A stretch of 64,000 bases of DNA from Paraburkholderia sp. BCC1885 (GCF_900996235.1 NZ_CAAJGM010000111.1:558001-622000); one strand, 5' to 3'; counted from the first letter of the stretch, positions 39,908 to 49,516 are shown. The notes: generated from the sequence alone by a model not told the origin. Made by a program: numbers and translations.

Positions 39908-40987
39908 TCAGGCTGCCGCGCGCGCGCCGAGCGCGATGCGTTCGCGTGTCGCGGGAATCAGGGCGCGGCCATAGTCGATCGCATCTTCGAGCGGATCGAA
40001 ACCGCGAATCAGGAAAGTGCTTACGCCCAGAGCATAGTACTCAGCGAGCGTATCCGCCACCTGGTCCGGTGTGCCCACCAGCGCGGTCGAATTCGAGCGG
40101 CCGCCGATTTCCTTCGCAATCGCGGTCCACAACCGCTCATCCGCGCGATCCGCCGTACCGGCCGCCGCCAGCAAGCGGCGCGCGCCTTCGCTCTGCGCCG
40201 GTCCGCCGACGCCGAGCCCCTGGGCGGCGCGCAAGCGCTTCGTCTCTTCGAGAATATGCTCGGCGCGTTCCCACGCCGCGGCCTCCGTGTCGGCCAGAAT
40301 CGGCCGGAACGACACCGAGAATCGCACCGTGCGGCCATGTCTGGCGGCTTCGGCGCGCACCCGCGTCACCTGCTCGCGCACCTGGGCCTTCGATTCGCCC
40401 CATAGCGCGTAGACATCCGCGTGACGGCCGGCAATTTCGAGCGCGGGCGCCGACGCCCCGCCGAAATACACCGGAATATGCGGCTGCTGCACCGGCTTTA
40501 CTTCCGAGAAACCGCGTTCGAAGCGATAGTATTTACCCTCATGATCGAACGGCGTGTCCGAGGTCCAGATGCGACGCAGGATCGACACGTACTCGTCGGT
40601 GCGGGCGTAGCGCTCGTCGTGCGACAGGTAATCGCCATCGCGGCGCTGCTCGGCGTCGTCACCGCCGGAAATGATGTGCACGGCGAGCCGGCCGCCCGAG
40701 TAGTGATCGAGCGTGGCCAACTGACGCGCGGCCAGCGTCGGCGCGACGAACCCCGGCCGGTGCGCGAGCATGAAATGCACGCGCTGCGTGACGCTGGCCG
40801 CGTGCGCGACAGTCAACAGCGCGTCCGGACTCGTGGAATGATGCGGCACGAGCACGCGGTCGAAACCCGCATCCTCGTGAGCGCGCGCAAACTGCTCCAC
40901 ATAACCGATATCGATTGCCGGACCTTGCGGCGCGTGCGTTTCCGAGACCTTGCGGGTCTGGATCATGCCGATGAATTCGACTGCCAC
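39908..40987 (-). CDS. ssuD-like: FMN-dependent monooxygenase of the SsuD (alkanesulfonate) type
   Basis: A 359-residue luciferase-fold enzyme. In SsuD, reduced FMN and oxygen release sulfite from alkanesulfonates. Motifs of the family are clear: FDRVLVPHHSTSPDAL, HYSGGRLAVHIISGGDDAEQ, YYRFERGF and the C-terminal LIRGFDPLEDAI. I chose a GTG start at 40987 because GGGAG lies 7 bp upstream and the VAVEFIGMIQ sequence fits; an open frame continues to 41050 without support. It diverges from ssuA2 and is followed by the aldolase gene at 5 bp. A reductase partner (SsuE) is not present in the window. Confidence 0.82.
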   Translation of the reverse strand: MAVEFIGMIQTRKVSETHAPQGPAIDIGYVEQFARAHEDAGFDRVLVPHHSTSPDALLTVAHAASVTQRVHFMLAHRPGFVAPTLAARQLATLDHYSGGRLAVHIISGGDDAEQRRDGDYLSHDERYARTDEYVSILRRIWTSDTPFDHEGKYYRFERGFSEVKPVQQPHIPVYFGGASAPALEIAGRHADVYALWGESKAQVREQVTRVRAEAARHGRTVRFSVSFRPILADTEAAAWERAEHILEETKRLRAAQGLGVGGPAQSEGARRLLAAAGTADRADERLWTAIAKEIGGRSNSTALVGTPDQVADTLAEYYALGVSTFLIRGFDPLEDAIDYGRALIPATRERIALGARAAA

Positions 40988-41251
40988 GATGTGTCTCCCA
41001 GATGATCGACAGAACGCCGGTGGGCACAGGGCACGATCCGGCGGCGACACCCATGACGGGGCGTCAGGCGAGCATCAAAGGTAGCACTGCAACATGCGTT
41101 CGTTAAATATTGATAGTCGATAAAGATATCGTAATTGCATGTTTGTGACGGGCGGGGGCGATTGCTAATCTCGCTTCGCTGCGGCGCGTTGCCGGTTAAG
41201 ACAACGCCGCGGTGTTCTCGTCGATCCTCCCTTCTCGTGGAACCATGCCCG
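40988..41251. promoter_or_regulatory. Divergent control region of the sulfur genes
   Basis: A 264-bp gap between the monooxygenase and ssuA2 start codons. Its centre (about 41095-41150) is AT-rich and contains CGATA-AAGA-TATCG, a 5-bp inverted repeat at 41118-41131. A divergent promoter and LysR-type operator are likely but not proven. The outer parts show no other feature. Confidence 0.4.
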
Positions 41252-42220
41252 ATGACTGCCTTTCGCCCCGACCGCCGCCGGATTTTGCGGACCCTCGCCG
41301 CGTGCAGTGTGGCGCCCGCCGCTGCATGGCTGGGCGCGGAGAACGCGCATGCGGCTGCCCCGGAACTGGTGTTTGGAGATCAGGCAGGCGGTTTGCGCGC
41401 ACTGGCTGAAGCGGCCCATGCACTCGACGGTGCGCCCTATCCGTTTCGCTGGGCTAACTTTCAGGGAGCAGCGCCGCTGTTCGAAGCGCAGCGCGCCAAT
41501 GCCGTGGACCTCGCGCCGGCTGGCGATTTGCCCGTGCTGGCTGCGGCGATCGGCGATCCGTCCTTGAAAATCGTCGCGACGCGGGTGGGGACGGCTAGCT
41601 CACTCGGCATTGTCGTGCAGGCGGATTCGCCGTTGCGGCATGTTGCGGATCTGAAGGGTAAGACGGTGGTGGTTTCGTCAGCACGTGGAAGTATTTCGCA
41701 GTACCAACTGTATGGCGCGCTCGCCGAGGCGGGACTCAAGCCTGATGATGTGAATGTACGGTTCGTGCTGCCCGTCGATGCGTTTGCCGCTTTCGAGTCG
41801 CGGCAGCTCGATGTGTGGGCAACGTTTGATCCTTATTACGGCGCGGCGGTGCAACGTGGCGCCCGGGTCTTGCGTGACGGCACGGGTATCAATACCGGGC
41901 TGGCGTTCATCACTGCGTCCGGCGCGGCTGCGGCGGATCAGGCCAAACGGCCGGCGCTGAGTGATGCCTTGCAACGGTTTCAGCGTGCCGGAGCGTGGGG
42001 AGCGGAGCATCCCGAGGCTTATGCACAGGTCTATGCCGGCTTGACCCGGCTGCCTATTGAGGCGGCTCGGGTTATTACCGTCAGGTCTGCGCTTAAGCAA
42101 CGGCCGGTGAGTGATGCTGATATTGCCGCTTTGCAGCGGGTTGCCGACCATGCTTTTGAGCAAAGGATGTTGCCGGCTCGGGTGGATGTGCGGGGTGTTA
42201 GTTTGCAGGGCGTGGGATAG
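41252..42220 (+). CDS. SsuA-like sulfonate/organosulfur ABC binding protein 2
   Basis: A 322-residue SsuA-family binding protein. The signal region begins with MTAFRPDRRRILRTLAACSV; the RRRILRTL stretch resembles a twin-arginine type start, though the pattern is not decisive. Family motifs include RWANFQGAAPLFEAQR, LAPAGDLPVL and SRQLDVWATFDPYYGAA. The ATG at 41252 is used because the upstream part of the frame is not signal-like; a weak GTGG precedes it. Codon use shifts to lower GC3 from about 41560 to the end. It diverges from the monooxygenase gene; no permease or ATPase gene is near. Confidence 0.83.
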   Translation: MTAFRPDRRRILRTLAACSVAPAAAWLGAENAHAAAPELVFGDQAGGLRALAEAAHALDGAPYPFRWANFQGAAPLFEAQRANAVDLAPAGDLPVLAAAIGDPSLKIVATRVGTASSLGIVVQADSPLRHVADLKGKTVVVSSARGSISQYQLYGALAEAGLKPDDVNVRFVLPVDAFAAFESRQLDVWATFDPYYGAAVQRGARVLRDGTGINTGLAFITASGAAAADQAKRPALSDALQRFQRAGAWGAEHPEAYAQVYAGLTRLPIEAARVITVRSALKQRPVSDADIAALQRVADHAFEQRMLPARVDVRGVSLQGVG

Positions 42221-42325
42221 AGGCCGCCGGCAGACAAGATATTTATGGGGTTAGACGAGACGCCACGGCATGAAGTCAAACTGAAGCCTTTCGCGTTGGC
42301 AAAATTCGACGTCATTGCAGCCGCT

Positions 42326-43192
42326 TCATGACGACTGCACGCGCCGCTCATGCGTCATGTGAAATACATCGGCAAAGCCGCCGCGCGTGGCGCCCGCCGC
42401 TTCGATCGCCGCTTGCACGCGCGGCGACAGCAGCGCGGCCAGTTCGTCCGCGTGACGGTAATCGCGCATGCCTCGCGTCAATGCACCTTCGCCTTCCACG
42501 GCCGGGTGGCAGTAGATTTCGCCCACGCCGTCGGGCAAGCGCGCCAACCTATCGAGCAGCACGCCTTCGGTCATCCGTCCAGTATCGGCAATACCGATCA
42601 CGTAGTCGTTGTGCGCAATGCCCTCCCGATCGAGGCGGTCGCGCACGAGGCCGATCCATGGTTTCAACCAGAACGGCTCGCGTGATTCGCAAGGCAGACG
42701 CATTGCGCGCATGCCGTAATCGCGGCCAATTTCGATAATCATGCCAAGCACCGTGGGATGCAGATGAAAATGCTTATGGGTGTTCACGTGATCGAGCGCC
42801 AGCCCGGTTTTCGAAAATGCTTCGAACTGCGCACGAATTTCCAGAGCCAGCTGTTTGCGAACCTGCGGCAGAAAGAAAAACCGCACACCGTCGCGCACCA
42901 TGTTGTCGCCGAATCGTCCATGCGCGTCGAGCAGTGCCGGAATCGCCTCGCGCGGCAGGAGCGCCGCGCCATCGGCTAACACCAGATGCAGGCCCACGCG
43001 CAGGTCCGGCAGCCGGCGCGCACGCGCCACGGCATCGCGCGCGGCAGGCGCGGCGACCATCAGGCTCGCCGCCGTGAGCACGCCATGCAGATGGGCGCGC
43101 TCGACGGCCTCGTTGACCCGCTCGTGCAAGCCGAAATCGTCCGCCGTGATGATCAACGTCCGCTGCGAAAGCGGAGCCTCGCGCCGCATCAT
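42326..43192 (-). CDS. hpnK: Hopanoid biosynthesis deacetylase HpnK
   Basis: A 288-residue YdjC-family deacetylase. In the hopanoid pathway of Burkholderia it removes the acetyl group from the N-acetylglucosamine attached to bacteriohopanetetrol. Motifs TADDFGLHERVNEAVERAH and NTHKHFHLHP hold the metal and catalytic residues of this fold (Asp, His). The ATG at 43192 overlaps the stop of hpnJ (ATGA), so the two are coupled. The family also includes chito-oligosaccharide deacetylases, but the neighbours fix the role here. Confidence 0.92.
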   Translation of the reverse strand: MMRREAPLSQRTLIITADDFGLHERVNEAVERAHLHGVLTAASLMVAAPAARDAVARARRLPDLRVGLHLVLADGAALLPREAIPALLDAHGRFGDNMVRDGVRFFFLPQVRKQLALEIRAQFEAFSKTGLALDHVNTHKHFHLHPTVLGMIIEIGRDYGMRAMRLPCESREPFWLKPWIGLVRDRLDREGIAHNDYVIGIADTGRMTEGVLLDRLARLPDGVGEIYCHPAVEGEGALTRGMRDYRHADELAALLSPRVQAAIEAAGATRGGFADVFHMTHERRVQSS

Positions 43193-44610
43193 GCTTCGTG
43201 AGCGCGCAGGAACCGGAAGAACTCGACGCCTTCGCGCAGGCGCCGCTTCATCATGTCCCAGCTCATCAGCATCTCGCGCACAATCTCCCAGATTTTCGAG
43301 GGCCGGAAATAGAAGCGCTTATAAAAACGCTCCACATGGTGATAAATCTCTTCGCGCGAAAGATGCGGATAACCGATGGCAGCAAGCTGCACGCCTTCCT
43401 TGCTGACGAGATTGATGACCTTGTTCTCTTCCATCCAGCCGTTTTCCACCGCCTGCCGGTAAAGCGTCGTACCCGGATACGGCGCGGCGAGCGACACCTG
43501 GATCGTGTGCGGATTGATCTCTCTGGCGTACTCGATGGTCTTTTCGATCGTCTCCTGGGTCTCGCCCGGCAGCCCCAGAATGAAGGTGCCGTGAATCTTG
43601 ATGTCGAGCTTGCGGCAGTCTTCGCTGAAACGCCGCGCGATATCCGTGCGCAGCCCTTTCTTGATGTTCAGCAGGATCTGGTCGTCGCCCGACTCATAGC
43701 CCACCAGCAGCAGACGCAGGCCGTTTTCCTTCATGATCTTCAGCGTCGCGTAAGGCACGTTCGCTTTCGCATTGCAGGACCACGTCACGCCGAGTTTGCC
43801 GAGGCCGCGGGCGATCTCTTCGACGCGCGGTTTAAAGTCGGTGAAGGTGTCGTCGTCGAACATGATCTCCCTGACTTCGGGCATGTTGTCGCGAATCCAC
43901 TTCACTTCTTCCAGTACGTTTTCCACCGAGCGGGTGCGGTAGCGGTGACCGCCCACCGTCTGCGGCCACAGACAGAACGTGCACTTCGAGCGGCAACCGC
44001 GGCCCGTGTAGATCGAGACATACGGATGCTTCAGATAGCCGATAAAGTAATTGCCGATCTTCAGGTCACGCTTATAGACCGGCGCGACGAACGGCAGTTC
44101 GTCCATGTCTTCGAGAATCGGACGTGCCTCGTTGTGTTCGATCGAGCCATCCGCCGCGCGATAACTCAGGCCCTGGATCTGCGCGAGCGGTTTGCCTGCC
44201 GCGACTTCCTGGCAGGTGAAATCGAATTCCTCGCGGCAGACGAAATCGATTGCGTCGCTCGCCGTAAGCGAATTGTGCGGATCGACGGCCACCTTGGCGC
44301 CCACCATGCCGATCATGACCGACGGCTTGCGCGCCTTCAGGTCCTGCGCAAACATCGCATCCGTGGGAAACGACGGCGTGCTGGTATGAATGATCACCAG
44401 CTCATACTGCTGCGCGATTTCAAGCGCCGCGTCCACCGACAAACCATCCGCCGGCGCATCGAGCACGCGGCTCCCGGGCACCAGCGCCGCCGGTTGCGCG
44501 AGCCAGGTGGGATACCAGAAGGAGCGGATCTCGCGCTTCGCCTGGTAGCGCGAACCCGCGCCGCCATCGAAACCGTCATACGATGGAGCCTGCAGAAATA
44601 AGGTTTTCAT
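43189..44610 (-). CDS. hpnJ: Hopanoid radical SAM protein HpnJ
   Basis: A 473-residue radical SAM enzyme with an N-terminal cobalamin-binding-like region and a [4Fe-4S] motif Cys206-x3-Cys210-x2-Cys213 (GRGCRSKCTFCLWPQ). In Burkholderia cenocepacia HpnJ converts the glucosamine head of bacteriohopanetetrol to the cyclitol ether. GGAG lies 8 bp before the ATG at 44610; a frame extending to 44634 lacks a site. It is between hpnI and hpnK in a single minus-strand operon. Confidence 0.93.
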   Translation of the reverse strand: MKTLFLQAPSYDGFDGGAGSRYQAKREIRSFWYPTWLAQPAALVPGSRVLDAPADGLSVDAALEIAQQYELVIIHTSTPSFPTDAMFAQDLKARKPSVMIGMVGAKVAVDPHNSLTASDAIDFVCREEFDFTCQEVAAGKPLAQIQGLSYRAADGSIEHNEARPILEDMDELPFVAPVYKRDLKIGNYFIGYLKHPYVSIYTGRGCRSKCTFCLWPQTVGGHRYRTRSVENVLEEVKWIRDNMPEVREIMFDDDTFTDFKPRVEEIARGLGKLGVTWSCNAKANVPYATLKIMKENGLRLLLVGYESGDDQILLNIKKGLRTDIARRFSEDCRKLDIKIHGTFILGLPGETQETIEKTIEYAREINPHTIQVSLAAPYPGTTLYRQAVENGWMEENKVINLVSKEGVQLAAIGYPHLSREEIYHHVERFYKRFYFRPSKIWEIVREMLMSWDMMKRRLREGVEFFRFLRAHEA

Positions 44611-44667
44611 GTGTGTTGCTCCGGCTATTTTCATTAATTCTAAAGACTACTAACGGATCAAACCACG

Positions 44668-45882
44668 CTATCCACGATCGGACATCTCCACAATCGAGGT
44701 CTGCGTCGGCGCGACCCGATTGACCACCGGCATCCGCGCACCGCGCCACACGACGTGCGAGCCGAATACCGCACCGAGCCATTGCAGCGCGAGCAAGGTG
44801 TCGCGCAAGGGCACGAGCGGCAGATCGCGCCAGAAGCTGCGCGAAATGCGCGCGCTGCGCGCATGCAGCAGCACGCGTGCGATGAATCCAGCGCCGGTGC
44901 TGACCGACAGCAGCAACGACATCAACGGATCACCGCTGCCTGCGCCGATAAACCCGCTGTTCAGCCCGGCCGCCAGCAATGCGCCGGTCAGCAGCCAGGG
45001 CGTGGTAAATGTGATGACCAGCGAGGCGAAGCCCGACGGATTCACCGAGCGGATCGTGCGCAACCAGCGCATCTCGCGTAGCCACAATGTGGTGAAAGTG
45101 GGCTCGATCACGTCGGTGGCCACCAGCACCGGCGACAATACGGTGTTCAGGCCGAGTGTGCGCGCGTGTTCGGCCAACCAGTAGTCGTCGGCGAGACAGT
45201 CTTTGAGTGTTTCGAAGCCGCCGATGTGCTCGAGCGTCGTCCGGCGCAACGCCAGGGTGGCGCCAAAACCGAAGCGCCGCGAGCCGCCGGCATGCGCGAC
45301 GCGCACCGACGGCGCAAACCATTCGTTGATGAACATCGCCCCCACGCGCGGCCAGAAGCCACCCACGCTCTGCGCCCGGTAGAGGCAGGTGACGACGCCG
45401 GTATCGGCGTCGGCGAGCGGCGCCGTGACCGTATCGAGGTAATCCGGCCCGACGGCGATATCGCTATCGGCCAGCACAATCACGTCGTGACGCGCGCGCT
45501 GCGCCATGTTGATCAGATTGCTCACTTTCAGATTGCTGCCGTGGACGCGCGAATCCACTACGAGCTCAATCGCGCATTGCGGGTACGCGGCCTGCAAACG
45601 CCGCACCACGGCAATTGCCGGATCGGCCGCGGACGACACGCCAAACAGCAGTTGAAAGCACGGATGCGCCTGCTCGCAGAACGTCACGAGGTTTTCGTAC
45701 AGACGCGGCTCGATCCCGCACAGCGGCTTGAGCACGCTCACCGAAGTCCAGCCCACATGACGCGTGCCGGGGCGTTTACCGAAAAACGGCATCGCCACCG
45801 CGGCAACGCCGGCATAGACCGTAGCGGCGCAGCAAAACATCGCCAGCAGCCACTCCATGGCAGAGAGCGAATGCACCGTCAT
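44668..45882 (-). CDS. hpnI: Hopanoid glycosyltransferase HpnI
   Basis: A 404-residue inner-membrane family 2 glycosyltransferase that attaches N-acetylglucosamine to bacteriohopanetetrol. An N-terminal membrane helix (about 8-30) precedes the catalytic part: SVLKPLCGIEPRLYENL, IVLADSDIAVGP (the DxD-type motif) and LADDYWLAEHA. Several hydrophobic segments close the protein. The ATG at 45882 has GGAG upstream; the open frame continues to 46056 with no family similarity, and an internal ATG at 45858 is the alternative. First gene of the hpnIJK operon. Core hopanoid genes (squalene synthesis and cyclisation) are not in the window. Confidence 0.92.
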   Translation of the reverse strand: MTVHSLSAMEWLLAMFCCAATVYAGVAAVAMPFFGKRPGTRHVGWTSVSVLKPLCGIEPRLYENLVTFCEQAHPCFQLLFGVSSAADPAIAVVRRLQAAYPQCAIELVVDSRVHGSNLKVSNLINMAQRARHDVIVLADSDIAVGPDYLDTVTAPLADADTGVVTCLYRAQSVGGFWPRVGAMFINEWFAPSVRVAHAGGSRRFGFGATLALRRTTLEHIGGFETLKDCLADDYWLAEHARTLGLNTVLSPVLVATDVIEPTFTTLWLREMRWLRTIRSVNPSGFASLVITFTTPWLLTGALLAAGLNSGFIGAGSGDPLMSLLLSVSTGAGFIARVLLHARSARISRSFWRDLPLVPLRDTLLALQWLGAVFGSHVVWRGARMPVVNRVAPTQTSIVEMSDRG

Positions 45883-46739
45883 TGGCCTGCGCTCCGGTTC
45901 GCTGCTGCCCACGATCCAACCAGCGCGGCTCCGGCGGCATCCGTCGACAAGACGCACAGATACAGAAATCCACTCGTTCGCACGTTCGGAACTCCTTCTG
46001 CCTTCTGCAGAACAATCGACTCGCATGAAGTCGAATTGTCTGAAAAACGCACGCAAAGGCTTTACCGTAATTTCCGGTAATATTCAAACGGCAATATGAC
46101 AGATAATTGAAAGTGAACAGACAGAGATCAACCGCCAATTGCTGCCGTTAATCTGCCCACGCCTCTGCCAACGGCCGTAACGTCTCGAAACTAGGAGAAT
46201 TAATGCACCGCTTACAGGCGAGACTCGGCCCCGGCCGCAAGCTCGGCGAAAACCAGGTTTCGTCAGGCTTGGCGCGCCTCTGAACGGTTATTGCAAGCAT
46301 GCTGCCAGTCGCAAAAATTGTAGCAGCGCCTGAATGAATTTGCTCGCAATGTGTACTCGACAGATCTGCGCTTTATTGCCACGGCACTTAACTCTTTGCA
46401 TTCGCATTTGCCCGGTAGTTGATCTGAGGATAATCGTCACATTCAGACAATAATTCTGTGTTTGGCGTGAACGATCTAATCGGTCCGGCCAATTGCAATA
46501 CGTCGTCCTTTCGTGGATTGCTTAAAGCGTCAGGGTATTGATATGAAGAGCCAGCCCGGCTTGCGGCGCTTGCCAAGGCGCGCAACACCCTGCCGGGCAT
46601 GTGGACTTGTGCAGCCGGCCAGCGAGAATGAACGCGCTTTGGCACAATCCGCTTTTGCCTTTGCTGTCGGCGGCCTTACGGCGTGCGAGCACCTCGCTCC
46701 ATGCGAACCGGGCGGCGCAGGGCTTCGGACGAATTTGCC
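45883..46739. other. AT-richer intergenic region upstream of hpnI
   Basis: About 860 bp with clearly lower GC from about 46060 to 46550. It must contain the hpnI promoter and probably that of the oxidoreductase at 46740. An inverted repeat (TTACCG, 7 bases, CGGTAA, 46062-46080) lies 180 bp before hpnI. One short frame with an excellent ribosome binding site is reported separately (46203-46283). Other frames (for example 46388-46645 on minus and 46513-46743 on plus) lack support. Confidence 0.5.
46203..46283 (+). CDS. Possible 26-residue small protein
   Basis: ATG at 46203 is preceded by AGGAG at an ideal 5-base spacing and the frame closes with TGA after 26 codons (starts MHRLQARLGPGRKLGE). 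The product would be basic and soluble, with no membrane segment or leader-type codon run. The region around it is AT-rich, while the frame itself is GC-rich, which favours real coding. It could equally be a remnant of an older gene. Nothing similar was recognised. Confidence 0.35.
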   Translation: MHRLQARLGPGRKLGENQVSSGLARL

Positions 46740-47735
46740 ATGATCCCTTTTTCGGTTCTCGACCTCTCCCCCATCAACGCCGGCGCGAGCGCGGCAGAGG
46801 CGTTCGCTCACACGCTCGATCTCGCCCAGCACGCCGAAAAGTGGGGTTATCGGCGCTACTGGCTCGCCGAGCATCACAACATGACAGGTATCGCCAGCGC
46901 GGCGACCTCGGTGGTGATCGGTTATGTGGCCGGCGGCACGAAGACCATTCGCGTCGGTTCGGGTGGCGTGATGCTGCCGAACCACGCGCCGCTCGTGATC
47001 GCCGAACAGTTCGGCACGCTCGCCTCGCTCTACCCCGATCGCATCGATTTGGGCCTCGGCCGCGCCCCCGGCACCGACCAGACCACGGCGCGGGCCTTGC
47101 GTCGCGATCTGCAAGGCAGCGCGGACTCGTTCCCGGACGACGTCGTCGAGCTGCAGCGCTATTTCGCCGACCCGGTGGCGGGGCAACGCGTGCGCGCAGT
47201 GCCAGGCGCGGGGCTGCACGTGCCGCTGTGGCTGCTCGGTTCGTCGCTGTTCAGCGCGCAACTGGCGGCCGCGCTTGGCCTGCCGTTCGCGTTTGCTTCG
47301 CACTTCGCGCCGGACCATATGCTGACCGCGCTGCGCCTGTATCGCGCGCAGTTCCGTCCGTCGGCGGCGCTCGACAAGCCCTATGCGATGGTCGGCGTGA
47401 ATCTGTTCGCGGCCGATACCAACGAAGCCGCCCTGCGCCTCTTCACGTCCTTGCAGCAGCAGTTCATCAATCTGCGCCGCGGCACGCCGGGGCAGTTGCA
47501 GCCGCCGGTCGACCGGCTCGACGCGCCGGAGATGGAACTGAACAGCGTCGCGCATTCGCTGGCGTGCTCGGTGATCGGCGATCCGGAGACCGTGCGGGCG
47601 GGACTGCTATCCGTGATCGAACAGACCGGCGCCGACGAATTGATGCTGACCGCGCAGATCTACGATCACGCGGCGCGGCTGCGCTCGTTTGAAATCGCCG
47701 CGCAGGTGCGCGAGGCGATTGTGAGCGGCAAGTAG
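46740..47735 (+). CDS. Luciferase-like flavin-dependent oxidoreductase (YhbW family)
   Basis: A 331-residue LLM-class FMN oxidoreductase. The segments [38 protein letters not shown] and [12 protein letters not shown] match the YhbW pattern closely. Substrate and role are unknown for this subfamily; a reductase partner is not adjacent. I use the ATG at 46740, which aligns with the E. coli protein, although it has no clear Shine-Dalgarno; the frame is open to 46683. It is followed by a convergent hydrolase gene. Confidence 0.87.
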   Translation: MIPFSVLDLSPINAGASAAEAFAHTLDLAQHAEKWGYRRYWLAEHHNMTGIASAATSVVIGYVAGGTKTIRVGSGGVMLPNHAPLVIAEQFGTLASLYPDRIDLGLGRAPGTDQTTARALRRDLQGSADSFPDDVVELQRYFADPVAGQRVRAVPGAGLHVPLWLLGSSLFSAQLAAALGLPFAFASHFAPDHMLTALRLYRAQFRPSAALDKPYAMVGVNLFAADTNEAALRLFTSLQQQFINLRRGTPGQLQPPVDRLDAPEMELNSVAHSLACSVIGDPETVRAGLLSVIEQTGADELMLTAQIYDHAARLRSFEIAAQVREAIVSGK

Positions 47736-47825
47736 GCCGTATCAAGCTGAGCGGCGCTTGCAAGGGCGACGCCGCGAGGCTGCCACCGTCCTGTGCCACG
47801 GCCAGGCGGCGCTCGCCCACTCCGC

Positions 47826-48938
47826 TTAAGGATTGCCCGGCAACGCCGCCAACCCATCCAGCAGCGCCTTGTGAAACGCTTGCGGATCCTGCATCTGCGG
47901 CGCGTGACCCAGATCCGCGAACTCGACCAGCGTCGCGTGCGGAATCGCCTGCGCCGCTGCCTTGCCGAGCTGCGGATAGTCACCGAGTTTCGCGCGCACC
48001 TCGGGCGGCGCGGCATCCTTGCCGATCGCCGTGGTGTCCTTCTGGCCGATCATCAGCAGCGTGGGCATCTGCAGTTGGCCGAGTTCGTACACCACCGGCT
48101 GGGTGTAAATCATGTCGTATAGCAGCGCGGAATTCCACGCCACGATCTGCTTGCCCGGCCCGCGATACATGCCCGCCAGCATCTGCACCCACGGCTCGTA
48201 ATCCGCGCGCCACTGCCCCGCGTAATAGGTGGCCTGCTCGTAGCGGCGGATGCTGTCGGCGCTCGTTTTCAACTCGCGCTCATACCATTGATCGACGGAT
48301 ATCGACGGCACGCCCTTCGCCTTCCAGTCCTCGAGACCGATCGGGTCCACGAGCACCAGTTGCTGCGTCTGTTGCGGATACATCAGCGCGTAGCGGATCG
48401 CCAGCATGCCGCCGGTCGAATGGCCGATCAGCGTGGCGCGGCTCACACCGAGCGATTCGAGCAGCGCATGGGTATTGCGCGCGAGTTGCTGGAAGCTGTA
48501 CTGATAGTGCTCAGGCTTGCTCGATTTGCAAAAGCCGATCTGATCCGGCGCAACCACCCGATAACCCGCTTCGCTCAGGCGCCGGATGGTGGGCCCCCAC
48601 GTGGCGGCGCAAAAATTCTTGCCGTGCAGCAGCACCGCCGTGCGGCCGTTCGCGTGCTGCGGCTGGATATCCATGTAAGCCATGTGCAACGCGACGCCCT
48701 GCGAGGTGAAGCCGAACTGTTCGACCGGCTCCGGGTAATCGAAACCTTGCAGTTCGGGGCCGTAAGCGGGGCCGTCGTTGCCGGCGGCAGCAGCGGCACC
48801 GGCGCCGCTGGCAGCGGCTATTGCGGCGGGTTCGCTAGCGCTCGCGGCATGCGCCGCGCCGGTCAAAGCAAAGGAGGCAGCCGAAGCCAGCGCGCAGGCG
48901 CACAGCAAGGCAACCAAGGGATGACGGCGAAAGTTCAT
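47826..48938 (-). CDS. Exported alpha/beta hydrolase
   Basis: A 370-residue secreted hydrolase: signal peptide (core about 8-26, cleavage near AHA) and an Ala/Gly-rich linker, then an alpha/beta-hydrolase core from about 60. The nucleophile elbow is GHSTGGMLAIRY; an oxyanion strand HGKNFCAATWGPTIRRL and a late DLGHAPQMQDP region holding the catalytic His complete the set. The fold covers esterases, haloperoxidases and C-C hydrolases, so the substrate is open. The ATG at 48938 is preferred over a TTG two codons upstream. Confidence 0.83.
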   Translation of the reverse strand: MNFRRHPLVALLCACALASAASFALTGAAHAASASEPAAIAAASGAGAAAAAGNDGPAYGPELQGFDYPEPVEQFGFTSQGVALHMAYMDIQPQHANGRTAVLLHGKNFCAATWGPTIRRLSEAGYRVVAPDQIGFCKSSKPEHYQYSFQQLARNTHALLESLGVSRATLIGHSTGGMLAIRYALMYPQQTQQLVLVDPIGLEDWKAKGVPSISVDQWYERELKTSADSIRRYEQATYYAGQWRADYEPWVQMLAGMYRGPGKQIVAWNSALLYDMIYTQPVVYELGQLQMPTLLMIGQKDTTAIGKDAAPPEVRAKLGDYPQLGKAAAQAIPHATLVEFADLGHAPQMQDPQAFHKALLDGLAALPGNP

Positions 48939-49516
48939 AGGCAATGGTGTCCGGCGGAATCGGTATGGGCTCGCGTGCAGGCCATCCCGGCGGCCTCATG
49001 CCCGGCGGCCAGGCAGCCACGCCTCGGCCAGGATCGAAGCCGCCGATTCTACGTGGCCGCACGAAATCCCGCTCCGGGCCCGGCTCACCTCGCGTCGCCG
49101 GCACCACGCCGGCATCGCCTCGGATCTGTGGCACACATATTGCGCTCCTCTACCGCGCTCTTGCGTATTAACCATCGCCGGGCTATGCGCCATGCCGCAC
49201 GGACGCAACGCCCGCCGGCTGCGATCTTGTCAAGGACACCGATATATTGCGCCACGCCAGAGATAAGTCAGACATCCACACAATCCAGACTATTCGCGGG
49301 TGGCAGTTCGGTGCTAAAAATAGCAGGCCACCGTCAAGGCACGACGATACCTGGCAGCATCTGGACCAGAATCGACAAGAACAACAACCAGCATGACCAT
49401 CCGGGGCACACCAACAGCAACCCGGGTTTGTAGCCAGATTGCATCGGCACAAGCCGGTTGCACGAGAGCGGAGTCAGGCGCCGACGCGCCCACCCCCTCG
49501 ACAAAGGAGACACAGC
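48939..49516. other. Divergent intergenic region before glgC
   Basis: About 580 bp between the hydrolase start and glgC. No frame has a ribosome binding site plus coherent composition. The last 200 bp are less GC-rich and should hold the glgC promoter; I see no convincing -35/-10 pair. No riboswitch-like structure was recognised. Confidence 0.4.

Noticed and set aside
46513..46743. 76-codon frame before the luciferase-like gene
   Set aside because: Overlaps the start of a well-supported gene, with no ribosome binding site and an Arg/Ala-rich sequence.
49183..49452. Cys-rich minus-strand frame before glgC
   Set aside because: The Cys and Trp content looks like chance translation of the GCA/CCA-rich region and there is no start signal.
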